A stretch of 45,984 bases of DNA from an uncultured bacterium (GTDB lineage Bacteria; Cyanobacteriota; Vampirovibrionia; Gastranaerophilales; Gastranaerophilaceae). The notes below the pieces were generated by a model, which saw only the letters and a list, made by a program, of their open reading frames with translations, did no database searches and was not told where the DNA came from. A program made the translations under genes and the position numbers. The stretch covers positions 1 through 45,984 of the forward strand of contig CAJMAX010000003.1 in NCBI GenBank assembly GCA_905211505.1. Direction: 5' to 3'. The first letter of the stretch is position 1, and each line of letters starts with the position of its first letter. Shown piece by piece: positions 7,665 through 16,613 of this stretch.

Positions 7665-8429
7665 TTATTCTGCTTTTTCTGCAACAACGCCAGCATCTTC
7701 AGCTGAAATTTTTTCAACTTTTTTTACTTCATTGGCTTTGTTTTCTCTTAATTGTTTACCTTCCAAAACGGCATCAGCTAATTTTGAAGTAATCAATTTA
7801 ATAGATCTGATAGCATCATCATTACCAGGAATAATGTGGCTAATTCCATCAGGGTTAGCATTTGTATCAGCTAAGCAGATAACAGGAATACCTAATTTGT
7901 TAGCTTCTTTAATAGCGATTTCTTCTTTTGCCTGATCTACTACAAAAATCAATTCAGGTAAACCTCTCATATCTTTGATACCGCCAAGAGTTTTAGACAA
8001 TTTAGCAAGTTGTCTGTTCATTTGAGCAACTTCTTTTTTAGGCAATCTGTCAACATAACCGTTATTGATAAATTCTTCCATTTCTTTCAGTTTGTTAACT
8101 CTTCCTCTGATAGTTTCAAAGTTAGTTAACATACCGCCAAGCCATCTTCTGTTGATAAAATAAGCACCTGAACGTTTTGCTTCTTCAGCAACAACTTCAG
8201 CAGCTTGTTTTTTAGTACCAACAAAAAGAACATTTTTACCTTTAGCCGCATAATCTCTAACAAGATTATAAGCTTCATCCAACAAATCTGTTGTTTTTCT
8301 TAAATCAATTACATAAATCCCATTTCTTGCACCATAAATATATGGTTTCATTTTTGGGTTCCACCTTTGTGTTTGGTGACCGAAGTGTACACCTGCTTCT
8401 AAAAGTTCAATCATAGATGCTACCGGCAT
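7665..8429 (-). CDS. rpsB: 30S ribosomal protein S2
   Basis: A 254-residue S2. The start [21 protein letters not shown], with the motifs [32 protein letters not shown] and [13 protein letters not shown], leaves no doubt (first motif best recognised as [17 protein letters not shown]). A short charged tail follows the conserved part. The ATG at 8429 has AAGGAG upstream. It is transcribed from a structured leader and is followed by tsf. Confidence 0.97.
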   Translation of the reverse strand: MPVASMIELLEAGVHFGHQTQRWNPKMKPYIYGARNGIYVIDLRKTTDLLDEAYNLVRDYAAKGKNVLFVGTKKQAAEVVAEEAKRSGAYFINRRWLGGMLTNFETIRGRVNKLKEMEEFINNGYVDRLPKKEVAQMNRQLAKLSKTLGGIKDMRGLPELIFVVDQAKEEIAIKEANKLGIPVICLADTNANPDGISHIIPGNDDAIRSIKLITSKLADAVLEGKQLRENKANEVKKVEKISAEDAGVVAEKAE

Positions 8430-8538
8430 CGTTTTTCTCCTTATGTTAAATGTATTGTACTACGGGCTATACCGTCCCATCGAACAATTTTAAAAACTAA
8501 CTCGACTAGGGCAAACCTATCGGACTGGTGTAACCGAT
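8430..8538 (-). promoter_or_regulatory. Structured rpsB leader, possible S2 autoregulation site
   Basis: The minus-strand leader holds at least two hairpins: ATCGG/CCGAT (8534-8538 with 8519-8523) and ACGG/CCGT (8462-8465 with 8472-8475), with a GTTTGCCCTAGTCGAGTTAG segment between. It is much more GC-rich than normal gaps here. In other bacteria S2 represses its own mRNA through leader structure; that role here is inference. Confidence 0.5.
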
Positions 8539-8541
8539 ACT

Positions 8542-8569
8542 ATTTTACTATAAACATCAAAGCATGCAA
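8542..8569 (-). promoter_or_regulatory. Probable rpsB promoter
   Basis: TTGCAT (8564-8569) and TAAAAT (8542-8547) on the minus strand are 16 bases apart, which places the transcript start at the first leader hairpin. Confidence 0.5.
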
Positions 8570-8625
8570 ATATTACCGCAATAAAACTTAATTATGTGCA
8601 AATATTTCAAAAAATACACATGAAC

Positions 8626-8654
8626 TTGCAAAAATTATTTTTTTGGGATTTAAT
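8626..8654 (+). promoter_or_regulatory. Probable rpsT promoter
   Basis: TTGCAA (8626-8631) and TTTAAT (8649-8654) are 17 bases apart. The TTGCAA plus T-rich spacer closely resembles the rpmB promoter at 25824-25851. Confidence 0.5.
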
Positions 8655-8659
8655 ATAAA

Positions 8660-8705
8660 TACTCACATCCTCAAATGAGTACAAGTGCAAAGTCATTATC
8701 TGCAC
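8660..8705 (+). promoter_or_regulatory. Tandem hairpins in the rpsT leader
   Basis: TACTCA/TGAGTA (8660-8665 with 8676-8681) and GTGCA/TGCAC (8685-8689 with 8701-8705) stand side by side from about the predicted transcript start. S20 is known to control its own synthesis in enterobacteria; here this is only a candidate site. Confidence 0.4.
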
Positions 8706-8733
8706 ACAAATTAATGAAAGGTAAAACAAAATC

Positions 8734-9006
8734 ATGGCAAATATTAAATCTTCTAAAAAAAGAGTATTAATAGCTGAAGCTAACAGACAAAGAAATGTTG
8801 CATTTAAAACTTCTATCAAAACTGCTGTTAAAAAAGCATTAGAATTGGCTGCAGGAGAAGACAAAGAAGCTTTAAATTCAGCTGTTTCTAAAGTTTACCA
8901 ATTATGTGACAAAGCTGTAGTTAAAGGTATTTTACACAAAAATACAGCTGCAAGAAAAAAATCAAGATTAACTCTTGCAGTAAAAAAACTTTCAGCTAAC
9001 GCTTAA
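8734..9006 (+). CDS. rpsT: 30S ribosomal protein S20
   Basis: A 90-residue, lysine-rich S20 that starts MANIKSSKKRVLIAEANRQRN, the family signature (residues ANIKSSKKR at 2-10). It binds 16S rRNA early in 30S assembly. AAAGGT precedes the ATG. The gene stands alone between its leader hairpins and a strong terminator. It is divergent from rpsB. Confidence 0.97.
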   Translation: MANIKSSKKRVLIAEANRQRNVAFKTSIKTAVKKALELAAGEDKEALNSAVSKVYQLCDKAVVKGILHKNTAARKKSRLTLAVKKLSANA

Positions 9007-9026
9007 TTAAAAAATTTAAGTTGATT

Positions 9027-9063
9027 AAAAAAGTTATTCGTAAAATTTACGAATAACTTTTTT
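9027..9063. terminator. Bidirectional intrinsic terminator
   Basis: AAAAAAGTTATTCGTAAA pairs perfectly with TTTACGAATAACTTTTTT almost without a loop. It ends rpsT on the plus strand and the glycosyltransferase unit on the minus strand. Confidence 0.9.
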
Positions 9064-9068
9064 AATGT

Positions 9069-10079
9069 CTATTTATTCCCAAAAACAAGATGTTCAAACA
9101 CTACACGTGGATTCTTACTAATAATTTCAAACAATCTATAATTTGACAATTTTGTATAAATTACAGCATCAAGAGTTTTTCTATTAATAACTTCTATTAA
9201 ACGAGATTTCATACAATCATAATATTTATCTTTTAAGTTCTCCGGACAAAAGCAGTAATGAGAGACCCACACATTATATTTATACTGAAATAGTGCATAT
9301 TTATAAGAATCATAAACCCCAAATCTATTAATCTCATTTTCAATCAAATCAACGACCTTGAATATATCAAAAACTTTCGGAGTTATAACATTTGAACAAG
9401 TAAGACCTGTATTATTACGATATTTATAAAACACTTCATCAGTCAAAATTATACTTTTAGCATTTAAGAAGCTTTTTATAGCAAATACCTGATCTTCATA
9501 TTTCAAATCCGGTTCAAAGCTTAACTGATTTTCGTGTAGAAAATCCTTACGATAAATTTTATTTGCTGCAGATAAATTTCGAGAAAACGGTCTTAAGCAA
9601 TCATCAAAAGTATGAATACTTAATGGAGAAACATGATTACTCCAATCTGTCAAACTATAAAATAACAATGGTTCAATATCATTTTTACCCTCAATATAAG
9701 ATGAGGCATTAAAAACATAAATATCAATAAGCGAGTCTAATTTTCGCAATGTGTTAACAAAACTTTGATATAAAGTCAAAAGCACCCAATCATCAGAATC
9801 GATAAATGAAATATAATCACCAGTTGCAACACTTAAACCAGAATTTCTTGCGATACTAGTTCCGGAATTTTGTTGAGTTAAAACGACAAATCTGGAATCT
9901 TTTTTCATGTAATCATTTAAGATATCTAAACTTCCATCTGTCGAACCATCATCAATACAAATTATTTCCAAATTTTGATATGTCTGATATATCAACGAAT
10001 CCAAACATTTATTTAAATATTTTTCACTATTATATACCGGAACAATCACGGATATTTTAGGATTTATATTATTTATCAT
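9069..10079 (-). CDS. Family 2 glycosyltransferase
   Basis: A 336-residue GT-A fold enzyme that would move a sugar from a nucleotide sugar to a surface glycan. The N-terminal domain has ISVIVPVYNSEKYLNKCLDS, IDDGSTDGS and the metal-binding SFIDSDDWV (quoted in part as DSDDW). A TNNTGLTC-like loop and EDQVFAIKSFL, with the acidic base region, follow in the second half. No membrane segment is seen. The start is the ATG at 10079 with GAGGT upstream; it overlaps the end of the next glycosyltransferase by 11 bases, so the two are probably translated together. The sugar is not predictable. Confidence 0.9.
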   Translation of the reverse strand: MINNINPKISVIVPVYNSEKYLNKCLDSLIYQTYQNLEIICIDDGSTDGSLDILNDYMKKDSRFVVLTQQNSGTSIARNSGLSVATGDYISFIDSDDWVLLTLYQSFVNTLRKLDSLIDIYVFNASSYIEGKNDIEPLLFYSLTDWSNHVSPLSIHTFDDCLRPFSRNLSAANKIYRKDFLHENQLSFEPDLKYEDQVFAIKSFLNAKSIILTDEVFYKYRNNTGLTCSNVITPKVFDIFKVVDLIENEINRFGVYDSYKYALFQYKYNVWVSHYCFCPENLKDKYYDCMKSRLIEVINRKTLDAVIYTKLSNYRLFEIISKNPRVVFEHLVFGNK

Positions 10080-11058
10080 ACCTGACCTCAAACGGAGTCT
10101 TACAAAACTCTTCGTAACTTGCAGATTTTAAAAGTTTATAATGATTTAGGCTAAGTTCTTCAACAGGGGTAAGCTCTTCAGTTTTATAGGAATCATAATC
10201 TATATCTAACTCTAAAGCTTGATATGCGTAAAACAATTTTTTCTGAAATTCCGGATTGATTATATAAAACTTACACAAAAAATCCATTATCATCAATAAA
10301 TGAACCTGATGTTTATATTTTTCATAATACCCTGCAGATTTCAGCGCTGAAAAAACTCTTTTATAAGCCTTAATTACATCAAACAACTCTTCTCCGCGCT
10401 GTTCCATAATTTGACCGCTGCGACCCGATAAATAATAATAAAATGCTTCAGGAATATAAGTTATTCGTCTGGCACATGAGTATACCGACGCCCAGAACGG
10501 TACATCTTCAAATATCATATCTTCATAAAAACTAATTTTATTTTTTATCAAATCTGTTCGATAAAATTTAGACCATGTGGTAACCGGAATATGTTTGTAT
10601 GAACTCGGTGGCATTTGTTCAATGTTAAAAGTCTTATTGATGTAGGTACTACCAAAAATTGTTGTAATCCGCTTTTTCTTTTTAGGATTAATATTTCCAT
10701 TGACATAATCAAAAATAACTACATCCGAATTATTATCCTCAGCATTCTTGTAAAGCTTACCAACAGCATCAGAAGAAATCCAATCATCAGAATCGACAAA
10801 CATTAAATATTTGCCAATAGCCTCTGCAATTCCTGCATTTCTGGCAGAAGATAAACCACCATTTTTCTTGTTAATAATCTTTATCCTTGAATCAAACTTT
10901 GAATATGCCTGTAAAATTTCCACAGAAGAATCTGTTGACCCGTCATTCACACAAACAATTTCCATATCTGTGAAATTCTGATTTATACAAGAGTCTAAAC
11001 ATTTAGCAAGATAACTTTCCACATTATAAACAGGAACTATAATTGATACTTCTGCCAT
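10069..11058 (-). CDS. Family 2 glycosyltransferase
   Basis: A 329-residue paralogue of the gene that follows it. It begins MAEVSIIVPVYNVESYLAKC, then has VCVNDGSTDSS, the acceptor loop GGLSSARNAG and the DxD site FVDSDDW. In the second half EDMIFEDVPFW fits the family's ED motif. Two such enzymes in tandem suggest successive sugar additions in capsule, O-antigen or a surface polysaccharide, but no polymerase or flippase is nearby. It is first in its transcript. The upstream 130-base gap also holds the pxpA promoter, pointing the other way. Confidence 0.9.
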   Translation of the reverse strand: MAEVSIIVPVYNVESYLAKCLDSCINQNFTDMEIVCVNDGSTDSSVEILQAYSKFDSRIKIINKKNGGLSSARNAGIAEAIGKYLMFVDSDDWISSDAVGKLYKNAEDNNSDVVIFDYVNGNINPKKKKRITTIFGSTYINKTFNIEQMPPSSYKHIPVTTWSKFYRTDLIKNKISFYEDMIFEDVPFWASVYSCARRITYIPEAFYYYLSGRSGQIMEQRGEELFDVIKAYKRVFSALKSAGYYEKYKHQVHLLMIMDFLCKFYIINPEFQKKLFYAYQALELDIDYDSYKTEELTPVEELSLNHYKLLKSASYEEFCKTPFEVRYDK

Positions 11059-11190
11059 ACTGCAATAATACTATTGTTTACTTAAAATATCAATTACTAA
11101 ATACGTGTAAAAAATATGTAAAGGAATAGATTTATTATCTTTATGTTGTATAATTGACTAGGATATATTAGTTAAAGAGATTCAAAATTT

Positions 11191-11985
11191 ATGCAAAATA
11201 TTTTAGAAAGAAAAGCTGTTAAAAGTATTGATTTTAATTGTGACTTGGCTCAAAGCTTCGGAATATATAAAAATAGTTCAGAATCAAGATTATTAGATTA
11301 TGTAAGTTCAGTTAATATTTCTTGCGGCTTCCATGCAGGTGATCCGCTTACTATTAAAGAAGCATTGCTACAAGCAAAAGGTAAAAATGTCGTCATTGGA
11401 GCACACATAGGTTACCATGATATACAGGGATTCGGATACAGACAAATGGATTTAGACAGTGACGAGCTTGAAGCTCTTGTTATGTATCAGGTTGGTGCAA
11501 TTATGACATTTGCAAAAGCTTATAATATGGAAATTGAACACGTTAGACCACACGGAGCAATGTATCGTCAGGCTGCAGAAGACTTTGAAACATCAAAAAC
11601 AATTGCTAAAGCTATAAAAAAATGCTCAAAATGGCTTGTTTACTATGGTGCAACCGGTGAAAATCTTGCGAATGTCTCTGAAGAAGAAAACATTCAAGTT
11701 GCTCATGAAGTACATTTAGAAAAAATATACAGCGAAAATGGTAATATTGATTTTTCAGCCAGAGATTTAGAAAATACAAATATTTCTATCCAGAGATTAA
11801 AAGATTTATTACAAAATTCACAAGTTACAAATAACACTGGCGGTAAAACAATTGTTAGAGCTGACTCAATTCATTTTTCAAATAAACTTACAAACGCAAA
11901 AGAACTAATAATGTTAGCAAAAGAGATAATTGAGCCGATTCCATACAATTACAAAAACGCTCAAAAATCAGGCTGGGTTGACTAA
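11191..11985 (+). CDS. pxpA: 5-oxoprolinase subunit A (LamB/YcsF family)
   Basis: A 264-residue PxpA. With PxpB and PxpC it opens 5-oxoproline to glutamate using ATP, which removes a spontaneous damage product of glutamine and glutamate. Motifs fit throughout: DFNCDLAQSFGIY, NISCGFHAGDP, IGAHIGYHDIQGFGYRQM and VRPHGAMYRQA. The C-terminus is less conserved and lacks a clear copy of the usual VHGD-type end. No pxpB or pxpC is within the window, which is unusual, as the three are normally together. A clear TATAAT at 11149-11154 drives it. yvcK follows after 30 bases. Confidence 0.85.
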   Translation: MQNILERKAVKSIDFNCDLAQSFGIYKNSSESRLLDYVSSVNISCGFHAGDPLTIKEALLQAKGKNVVIGAHIGYHDIQGFGYRQMDLDSDELEALVMYQVGAIMTFAKAYNMEIEHVRPHGAMYRQAAEDFETSKTIAKAIKKCSKWLVYYGATGENLANVSEEENIQVAHEVHLEKIYSENGNIDFSARDLENTNISIQRLKDLLQNSQVTNNTGGKTIVRADSIHFSNKLTNAKELIMLAKEIIEPIPYNYKNAQKSGWVD

Positions 11986-12015
11986 ATTTTACAAGAATTA
12001 AATAAAGGGATATGT

Positions 12016-13308
12016 ATGATTAAGAAAATAAAAATTCCAAAACAAGCAGGCTGGTTAATTCCGGGATTACAAGTAAAAAGATGGTTTGCACTGATTTTTG
12101 TTGGTGCAGTAATGATGACACTGGGAATCCTGATACTTGTTGATATTAAACCAATATACTATACCATGCAATTTATTAGTACAATTGCAAATAAAATATC
12201 AACAGAATGGCTTGCGTTTGGTATTGTTATGATTGGAGCCGCCATATTTTTTAAAGGCTGGCAAAAAACAAATTTGTCTATTCTGGACTTAGATGAAGAT
12301 AGAAATAATGATATCCTTTTAGAAAATTTATATAGAAGAAGAAAATTAAACAGAGGCCCAAGAATTGTTGCAGTCGGTGGCGGAACAGGCTTATCAATGC
12401 TTTTGAGCGGAATCAAAAACATTACTAATAATATAACTGCAGTTGTTACAGTTGGTGATGATGGAGGAAGTTCAGGCAGATTAAGAGAATCAATGGGAAT
12501 ATTACCTCCTGGCGATATTAGACACTGTATTACTGCTTTGGCAGACGATGAAGATTTAGTAACAAAATTGTTTAAATACAGATTTAAAAACGGAGAAGGA
12601 CTTGAAGGTCACAGCTTTGGAAATCTGTTTTTAACCGCATTATGCGCAATTACAGGCGATATGGTTACAGCAGTAAAAGAATCTTCAAATGTATTATCAA
12701 TTCGAGGCAGAGTTTTACCATCAACACTTGATGATATGAAACTGGTCGCTAAACTTGAAGATGGAAGAGTGATTCATGGAGAGTCAACAATTCCGGAAGC
12801 TCATGGAAAAATAAAAAGACTATTCACAGAACCAGCTAATTGCAGAGCTCTGGAAGATGCTATTCATGCAATCAGAAATGCCGAACTAATTATTCTTGGC
12901 CCGGGAAGTCTTTATACCAGTGTTATTCCTAATTTATTAATCAAAGAAATTGCTGATGAAATTGCAAAATCAAAAGCAAAGAAAATATATGTATGTAATA
13001 TTATGACCCAACCGGGAGAAACTGATGATTATAAAGTTTCAGACCACCTTAAAGCATTAATACAGCATGCCGGTTCAAATAAAATTGTAGACGCCGTTTT
13101 AGTAAATGATTATCTCCCTGAAAATTTGGCTGATAAGTATCAAAAATCAGATTCATATCCTGTAAAACTTGATATTGCTGAAGTAAAAAAGATGGGTATT
13201 AAAATTGTTGCTAAAAAACTTATAGAAGATAGCAGAGAAGGACTTGTAAGACATAGTTCAAACCGCGTTGCAAGAGCTGTTTATTACTGGTTCCGTAAAT
13301 CAAAATAA
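12016..13308 (+). CDS. yvcK: YvcK/GlmR-type gluconeogenesis factor with N-terminal membrane hairpin
   Basis: A 430-residue protein. Residues 1-85 hold two membrane segments (about 23-45 and 64-80), and the rest is the CofD-like YvcK domain: VAVGGGTGLSMLLSG, VTVGDDGGSSGRLRE, LPPGDIRHC, LEGHSFGNLFL and ILGPGSLYTSVIPNLL. In Bacillus YvcK binds UDP-GlcNAc and NAD(P)H-type ligands and steers carbon towards cell-wall precursors. The long membrane-anchored form is typical of cyanobacteria and related phyla. It lies between pxpA and panB with short gaps and an AAAGGG ribosome site. The biochemical activity is unproven in most lineages. Confidence 0.9.
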   Translation: MIKKIKIPKQAGWLIPGLQVKRWFALIFVGAVMMTLGILILVDIKPIYYTMQFISTIANKISTEWLAFGIVMIGAAIFFKGWQKTNLSILDLDEDRNNDILLENLYRRRKLNRGPRIVAVGGGTGLSMLLSGIKNITNNITAVVTVGDDGGSSGRLRESMGILPPGDIRHCITALADDEDLVTKLFKYRFKNGEGLEGHSFGNLFLTALCAITGDMVTAVKESSNVLSIRGRVLPSTLDDMKLVAKLEDGRVIHGESTIPEAHGKIKRLFTEPANCRALEDAIHAIRNAELIILGPGSLYTSVIPNLLIKEIADEIAKSKAKKIYVCNIMTQPGETDDYKVSDHLKALIQHAGSNKIVDAVLVNDYLPENLADKYQKSDSYPVKLDIAEVKKMGIKIVAKKLIEDSREGLVRHSSNRVARAVYYWFRKSK

Positions 13309-13351
13309 GTTTTGCAAGTAACAAAACTCAAAAGAGGTAAAACAAAATATT

Positions 13352-14206
13352 ATGACCCAAAAAGTCTCCGTAAGAACTTTAAAAAAATTAAAAGAAAATG
13401 GTGAAAAAATTTCGGCATTGACAGCCTATGATTATTCAACTGCAAAATATATAGATGAAGCCGGTATAGATATAATACTAATTGGGGACAGCCTCGCGAT
13501 GGTAGCACTGGGTTACGAAAACACTAATAGCATTGGTATAGAAGAAATGTCAATATTTACCAAAGCTGTCGCAAAAGGTGTCAAGCGTGCCATGGTTGTA
13601 ACAGATATGCCGTTTATGAGTTACACAATAGATATTCCATCTGCACTAAAAAATATAGGTAATATGGTAAAACTTGGTGCGAATGCAGTAAAACTCGAAG
13701 GTTGCAATGAATACATATTGGAACTTGTAAAAAGAACAACTCAAATGGGTGTTCCAGTGATGGGTCATATAGGTTTTACGCCGCAGTCTCAAAATGTGAT
13801 AGGTGGACATTTTATTCAAGGGAAAAATGTTGAAGCAACAGTAAAATTACTGGAAGATGCAAAAAAATTAGAAAAAGCAGGAGCATTTTCAATTGTTTTA
13901 GAAATGGTACCGGAAGAAAGTGCAGCATTTATTACAGAAAATTTAAAAATACCAACAATATCATGCGGAGCCGGCAGATACTGTGATGCTCAAATAATGG
14001 TATGCGATGACCTTTTTGGAAAATTTTCAGAATTTAAACCTAAATTTGCACGAAAATATGCTGATATGAAAAATTTGATACTTGAAAGTGCCAAATCTTA
14101 TAATCTTGATGTTAAATCCGGCAAATATCCAAGTACTGAAGAAATTTTCAAATTGTCAGAAGAAGAAGCCAGACAACTTGAATTATACATAAGGAGTGAA
14201 GCATAA
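13352..14206 (+). CDS. panB: Ketopantoate hydroxymethyltransferase
   Basis: A 284-residue PanB, which adds a hydroxymethyl group from methylene-tetrahydrofolate to ketoisovalerate, the first step to pantothenate and CoA. Motifs: ALTAYDYSTAKYIDEAGID, LIGDSLAMVALGYENT, VTDMPFMSY, GANAVKLEGC and MGHIGFTPQS. It uses the folate pool that FolD maintains. The stop overlaps the panC start by one base (TAATG), so the two are coupled. CoA made here is also the donor for the phosphopantetheinyl transferase at the left edge. Confidence 0.97.
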   Translation: MTQKVSVRTLKKLKENGEKISALTAYDYSTAKYIDEAGIDIILIGDSLAMVALGYENTNSIGIEEMSIFTKAVAKGVKRAMVVTDMPFMSYTIDIPSALKNIGNMVKLGANAVKLEGCNEYILELVKRTTQMGVPVMGHIGFTPQSQNVIGGHFIQGKNVEATVKLLEDAKKLEKAGAFSIVLEMVPEESAAFITENLKIPTISCGAGRYCDAQIMVCDDLFGKFSEFKPKFARKYADMKNLILESAKSYNLDVKSGKYPSTEEIFKLSEEEARQLELYIRSEA

Positions 14207-15063
14207 TGTTAATTCATACAATAAAAGAAGTAAGAGAACAGATAAAACAATGGAAACAAGCAGGGTTAACAGTTGGACTTGTACCAACAATGGGAGCTTT
14301 GCATAACGGACATTTGAGTCTTATAAAAAAAGCTGTTGAACAATGCGATAAAGTTGTAGTATCTGTTTTTGTAAACCCTATTCAATTCTGTCCCGGAGAA
14401 GATTTAGATAAATATCCAAGAACTCTTGATGCTGATAAAAAACTTTGCGAAGAAGCAGGAGTTAACATCGTTTTTGCCCCGACGCCAAATGAAATGTACG
14501 GGGAAAATCAGATGAGAACAAATGATTTTCTCACATATGTAATCCCTCCATTTTTCTACGTAAATAAATTATGCGGAAAATCCAGAGTGGGACACTTTGA
14601 CGGAGTTTGTACTGTTGTAAATAAATTATTTAACATAGTACAACCTGATTATGCATTTTTTGGTCAAAAAGATGCGCAACAGCTTATTATTATCAAAAAA
14701 ATGGTAAAAGATTTAAATATTCCTGTAGAAATCATACCTTGCCCTATCGTAAGGGAAGATTCAGGATTAGCATTAAGTTCAAGAAACAAATATTTATCAG
14801 AAGAAGATAAAATTCATGCTCTGGTGCTAAGTAAAATTCTAAATAACATAAAACAATGCTACAAAAAAGGAATTACAAATATAGAAGCTCTGAAAGAAAC
14901 TGCATACACATTTTTAAATGAACACCATGATTTAGAGTATCTTGAATTTATGAACGAAGAAACTCTGGATGAAGAAAAAACTGCAACAAACCACACCAGA
15001 GTATTTATTGCTTGTAAAGTAGGATGTGTTAGACTGATTGATAATATTTTACTCGGGGAATAA
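14206..15063 (+). CDS. panC: Pantothenate synthetase
   Basis: A 285-residue PanC that joins pantoate and beta-alanine with ATP. It shows VGLVPTMGALHNGHLSLI (HIGH-like HNGH), VSVFVNPIQFCPGEDLDKYPR, FFGQKDAQQ and the KMSKS-like LALSSRNKYLS. AAGGAG lies in the end of panB. Many cyanobacteria carry PanC fused to cytidylate kinase; this copy is the plain single-domain form. It ends two bases before the convergent ZIP transporter gene, with no terminator between, so read-through into antisense RNA is likely. Confidence 0.97.
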   Translation: MLIHTIKEVREQIKQWKQAGLTVGLVPTMGALHNGHLSLIKKAVEQCDKVVVSVFVNPIQFCPGEDLDKYPRTLDADKKLCEEAGVNIVFAPTPNEMYGENQMRTNDFLTYVIPPFFYVNKLCGKSRVGHFDGVCTVVNKLFNIVQPDYAFFGQKDAQQLIIIKKMVKDLNIPVEIIPCPIVREDSGLALSSRNKYLSEEDKIHALVLSKILNNIKQCYKKGITNIEALKETAYTFLNEHHDLEYLEFMNEETLDEEKTATNHTRVFIACKVGCVRLIDNILLGE

Positions 15064-15065
15064 AA

Positions 15066-15875
15066 TTAACCAAGCAAAATCAAACTCAACCAGATAAATA
15101 AAATTCCGGATATAATTCCAACTATAGTTAAATGCCAATTACCATATTCTTTTGACAGCGGTAATAGGGTGTCAAAAGAAATATATGTCATTATACCTGC
15201 AACTGAAGCCATTAAAAAACCGATTAACACTTGTGGTACAAAAAGTCCAAAAATCAACATCCCGACCAATGCACCAATAGGTTCAGTTATACCGGACAAT
15301 GCAGCATAAAGCATAGCATAGCGTTTTTTACCTGTAACATGATATATAGGAAGCGCAACAGCAATCCCCTCTGGAATGTTATGAATTGCAATAGCAAGTG
15401 CCACAGACAAACCTAATGTGATATCCTGTGTTGTAGTTAAAAAAGTTGCCATACCTTCAGGAAAATTATGCACACAAATTGCGATTGCAGTTAACATACC
15501 CGCACGTTTTAATTTATAATGAGATTTTTTTTCTTTATCTTCTGGAGCATCAGGATTCAATAATTCCTCTGCATCAATATGATCAGGCAAAAAATAATCT
15601 ATCAAAACAGAAATTAAAATACCAAGAATAAATCCGCCATATACAAGCCATTGAAAAAATTCAGGAAAACTCATTTTTAAAAGCTTTTCCGAACTTGGTA
15701 TAATATCAACCAGTGATACGAAAATCATAACGCCTGCAGAAAAGCCTAATCCGATTGATAAAGCTTTTAAATTATCCTTTTTGGTTATAAAAGCAATAGC
15801 TCCGCCAATTGCAGTTGTTAATCCGGCCAGCATAGTAAGGCTAAATGCCAAACCCATATTATTTTGTATATTCAT
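15066..15875 (-). CDS. ZIP family metal transporter (ZupT-like)
   Basis: A 269-residue inner-membrane protein with about eight membrane segments that imports zinc, iron or related divalent metals. The metal-binding segments are clear: HNFPEG at 136-141 and HNIPEG at 165-170. The loop between segments 3 and 4 (101-122) is charged but has little histidine, unlike many eukaryotic ZIPs. The substrate cannot be told from sequence. It converges on panC and is divergent from the DUF2023 gene. Confidence 0.92.
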   Translation of the reverse strand: MNIQNNMGLAFSLTMLAGLTTAIGGAIAFITKKDNLKALSIGLGFSAGVMIFVSLVDIIPSSEKLLKMSFPEFFQWLVYGGFILGILISVLIDYFLPDHIDAEELLNPDAPEDKEKKSHYKLKRAGMLTAIAICVHNFPEGMATFLTTTQDITLGLSVALAIAIHNIPEGIAVALPIYHVTGKKRYAMLYAALSGITEPIGALVGMLIFGLFVPQVLIGFLMASVAGIMTYISFDTLLPLSKEYGNWHLTIVGIISGILFIWLSLILLG

Positions 15876-15971
15876 AGCTTATATCCTTTGCAAAACATAT
15901 ATTATCACAAAGAAACTTTTTTATAAAAATTCAGTCTTAAAAATAAGAAGATATATAAAGAGGATAAACAA

Positions 15972-16283
15972 ATGGAATTATTTAAGAATCTGCTGTATGA
16001 ATACCAGAAAGGAATGCGGGATTTATCTTTATACACATGCAAAATTAAAGAACTAAAATCTTTCACTGAAACTTTAGAAAAATACAATATTCCTTATTCT
16101 GTAATAGATTTAGGGGCAGACAAAGCCAATATATTTTTTGGGAATAAACAATGTTTAAAAATCCTTGATAAATTCTCTAGTCAGGAATTAAATAAAATAA
16201 CACCGCATGAAGATTTTATACTGGGAATAATGCTTGGATATTCCAGAAATGAGCAATATCAGAGAATTTTAAGCAAAATTTAA
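15972..16283 (+). CDS. DUF2023 family protein
   Basis: A 103-residue cytoplasmic protein whose LLYEYQKGMRDLSLYT start, middle NIFFGNKQCLKIL and end HEDFILGIMLGY fit DUF2023, a small family found mainly in anaerobes with no known function. The ATG follows AGAGG by suitable spacing. It is a single gene, divergent from the ZIP transporter with 96 bases between, so the two could share metal-responsive control; that is only a suggestion. Confidence 0.75.
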   Translation: MELFKNLLYEYQKGMRDLSLYTCKIKELKSFTETLEKYNIPYSVIDLGADKANIFFGNKQCLKILDKFSSQELNKITPHEDFILGIMLGYSRNEQYQRILSKI

Positions 16284-16541
16284 AATTTTTTAATACATAC
16301 TGTAACTTTTTGTAAAATTAGTTTTAAATACTGCTACCCAAGCACTAAATATCACTTTCATAATATTAATAGATTAATAAGCATGCTTTTCAATATTTGC
16401 GGGACTTTAAGAGATATTTACCTTAATAAATATTAAGATATATTAAGCTCAAAGTTGAATCACTTAGATGGCTGAAATCATGTCAGAGACATGATTTCAG
16501 CCATCTGTCAAATCATAAGCAACTCTTACCAAACAAATATT
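16284..16541. other. Gene-free AT-rich region before yggS
   Basis: No reading frame of note and no tRNA-like fold. The main feature is the perfect hairpin at 16466-16506. AT-rich partial repeats of TATTAAGATATATTAAG occur near 16429-16446. Confidence 0.4.
16466..16506. repeat. Perfect 19-bp inverted repeat with 3-base loop
   Basis: AGATGGCTGAAATCATGTC at 16466-16484 and its exact reverse complement at 16488-16506 are separated by AGA. No T run follows on either strand, so it is not an ordinary terminator. It lies about 70 bases upstream of the yggS transcript start. It could be a small RNA, an RNase III site or a protein operator. Confidence 0.8.
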
Positions 16542-16570
16542 TTGGACATGCCGCAAAGTTAGAGTACAAT
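16542..16570 (+). promoter_or_regulatory. Promoter of yggS-sepF
   Basis: TTGGAC (16542-16547) and TACAAT (16565-16570) are exactly 17 bases apart. The start near 16577 leaves a leader of about 37 bases with AGAGGTGA before yggS. Confidence 0.65.
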
Positions 16571-16613
16571 TAAATTATACTCACGTTTTGAGTAGTTTTC
16601 TTGTAGAGGTGAA

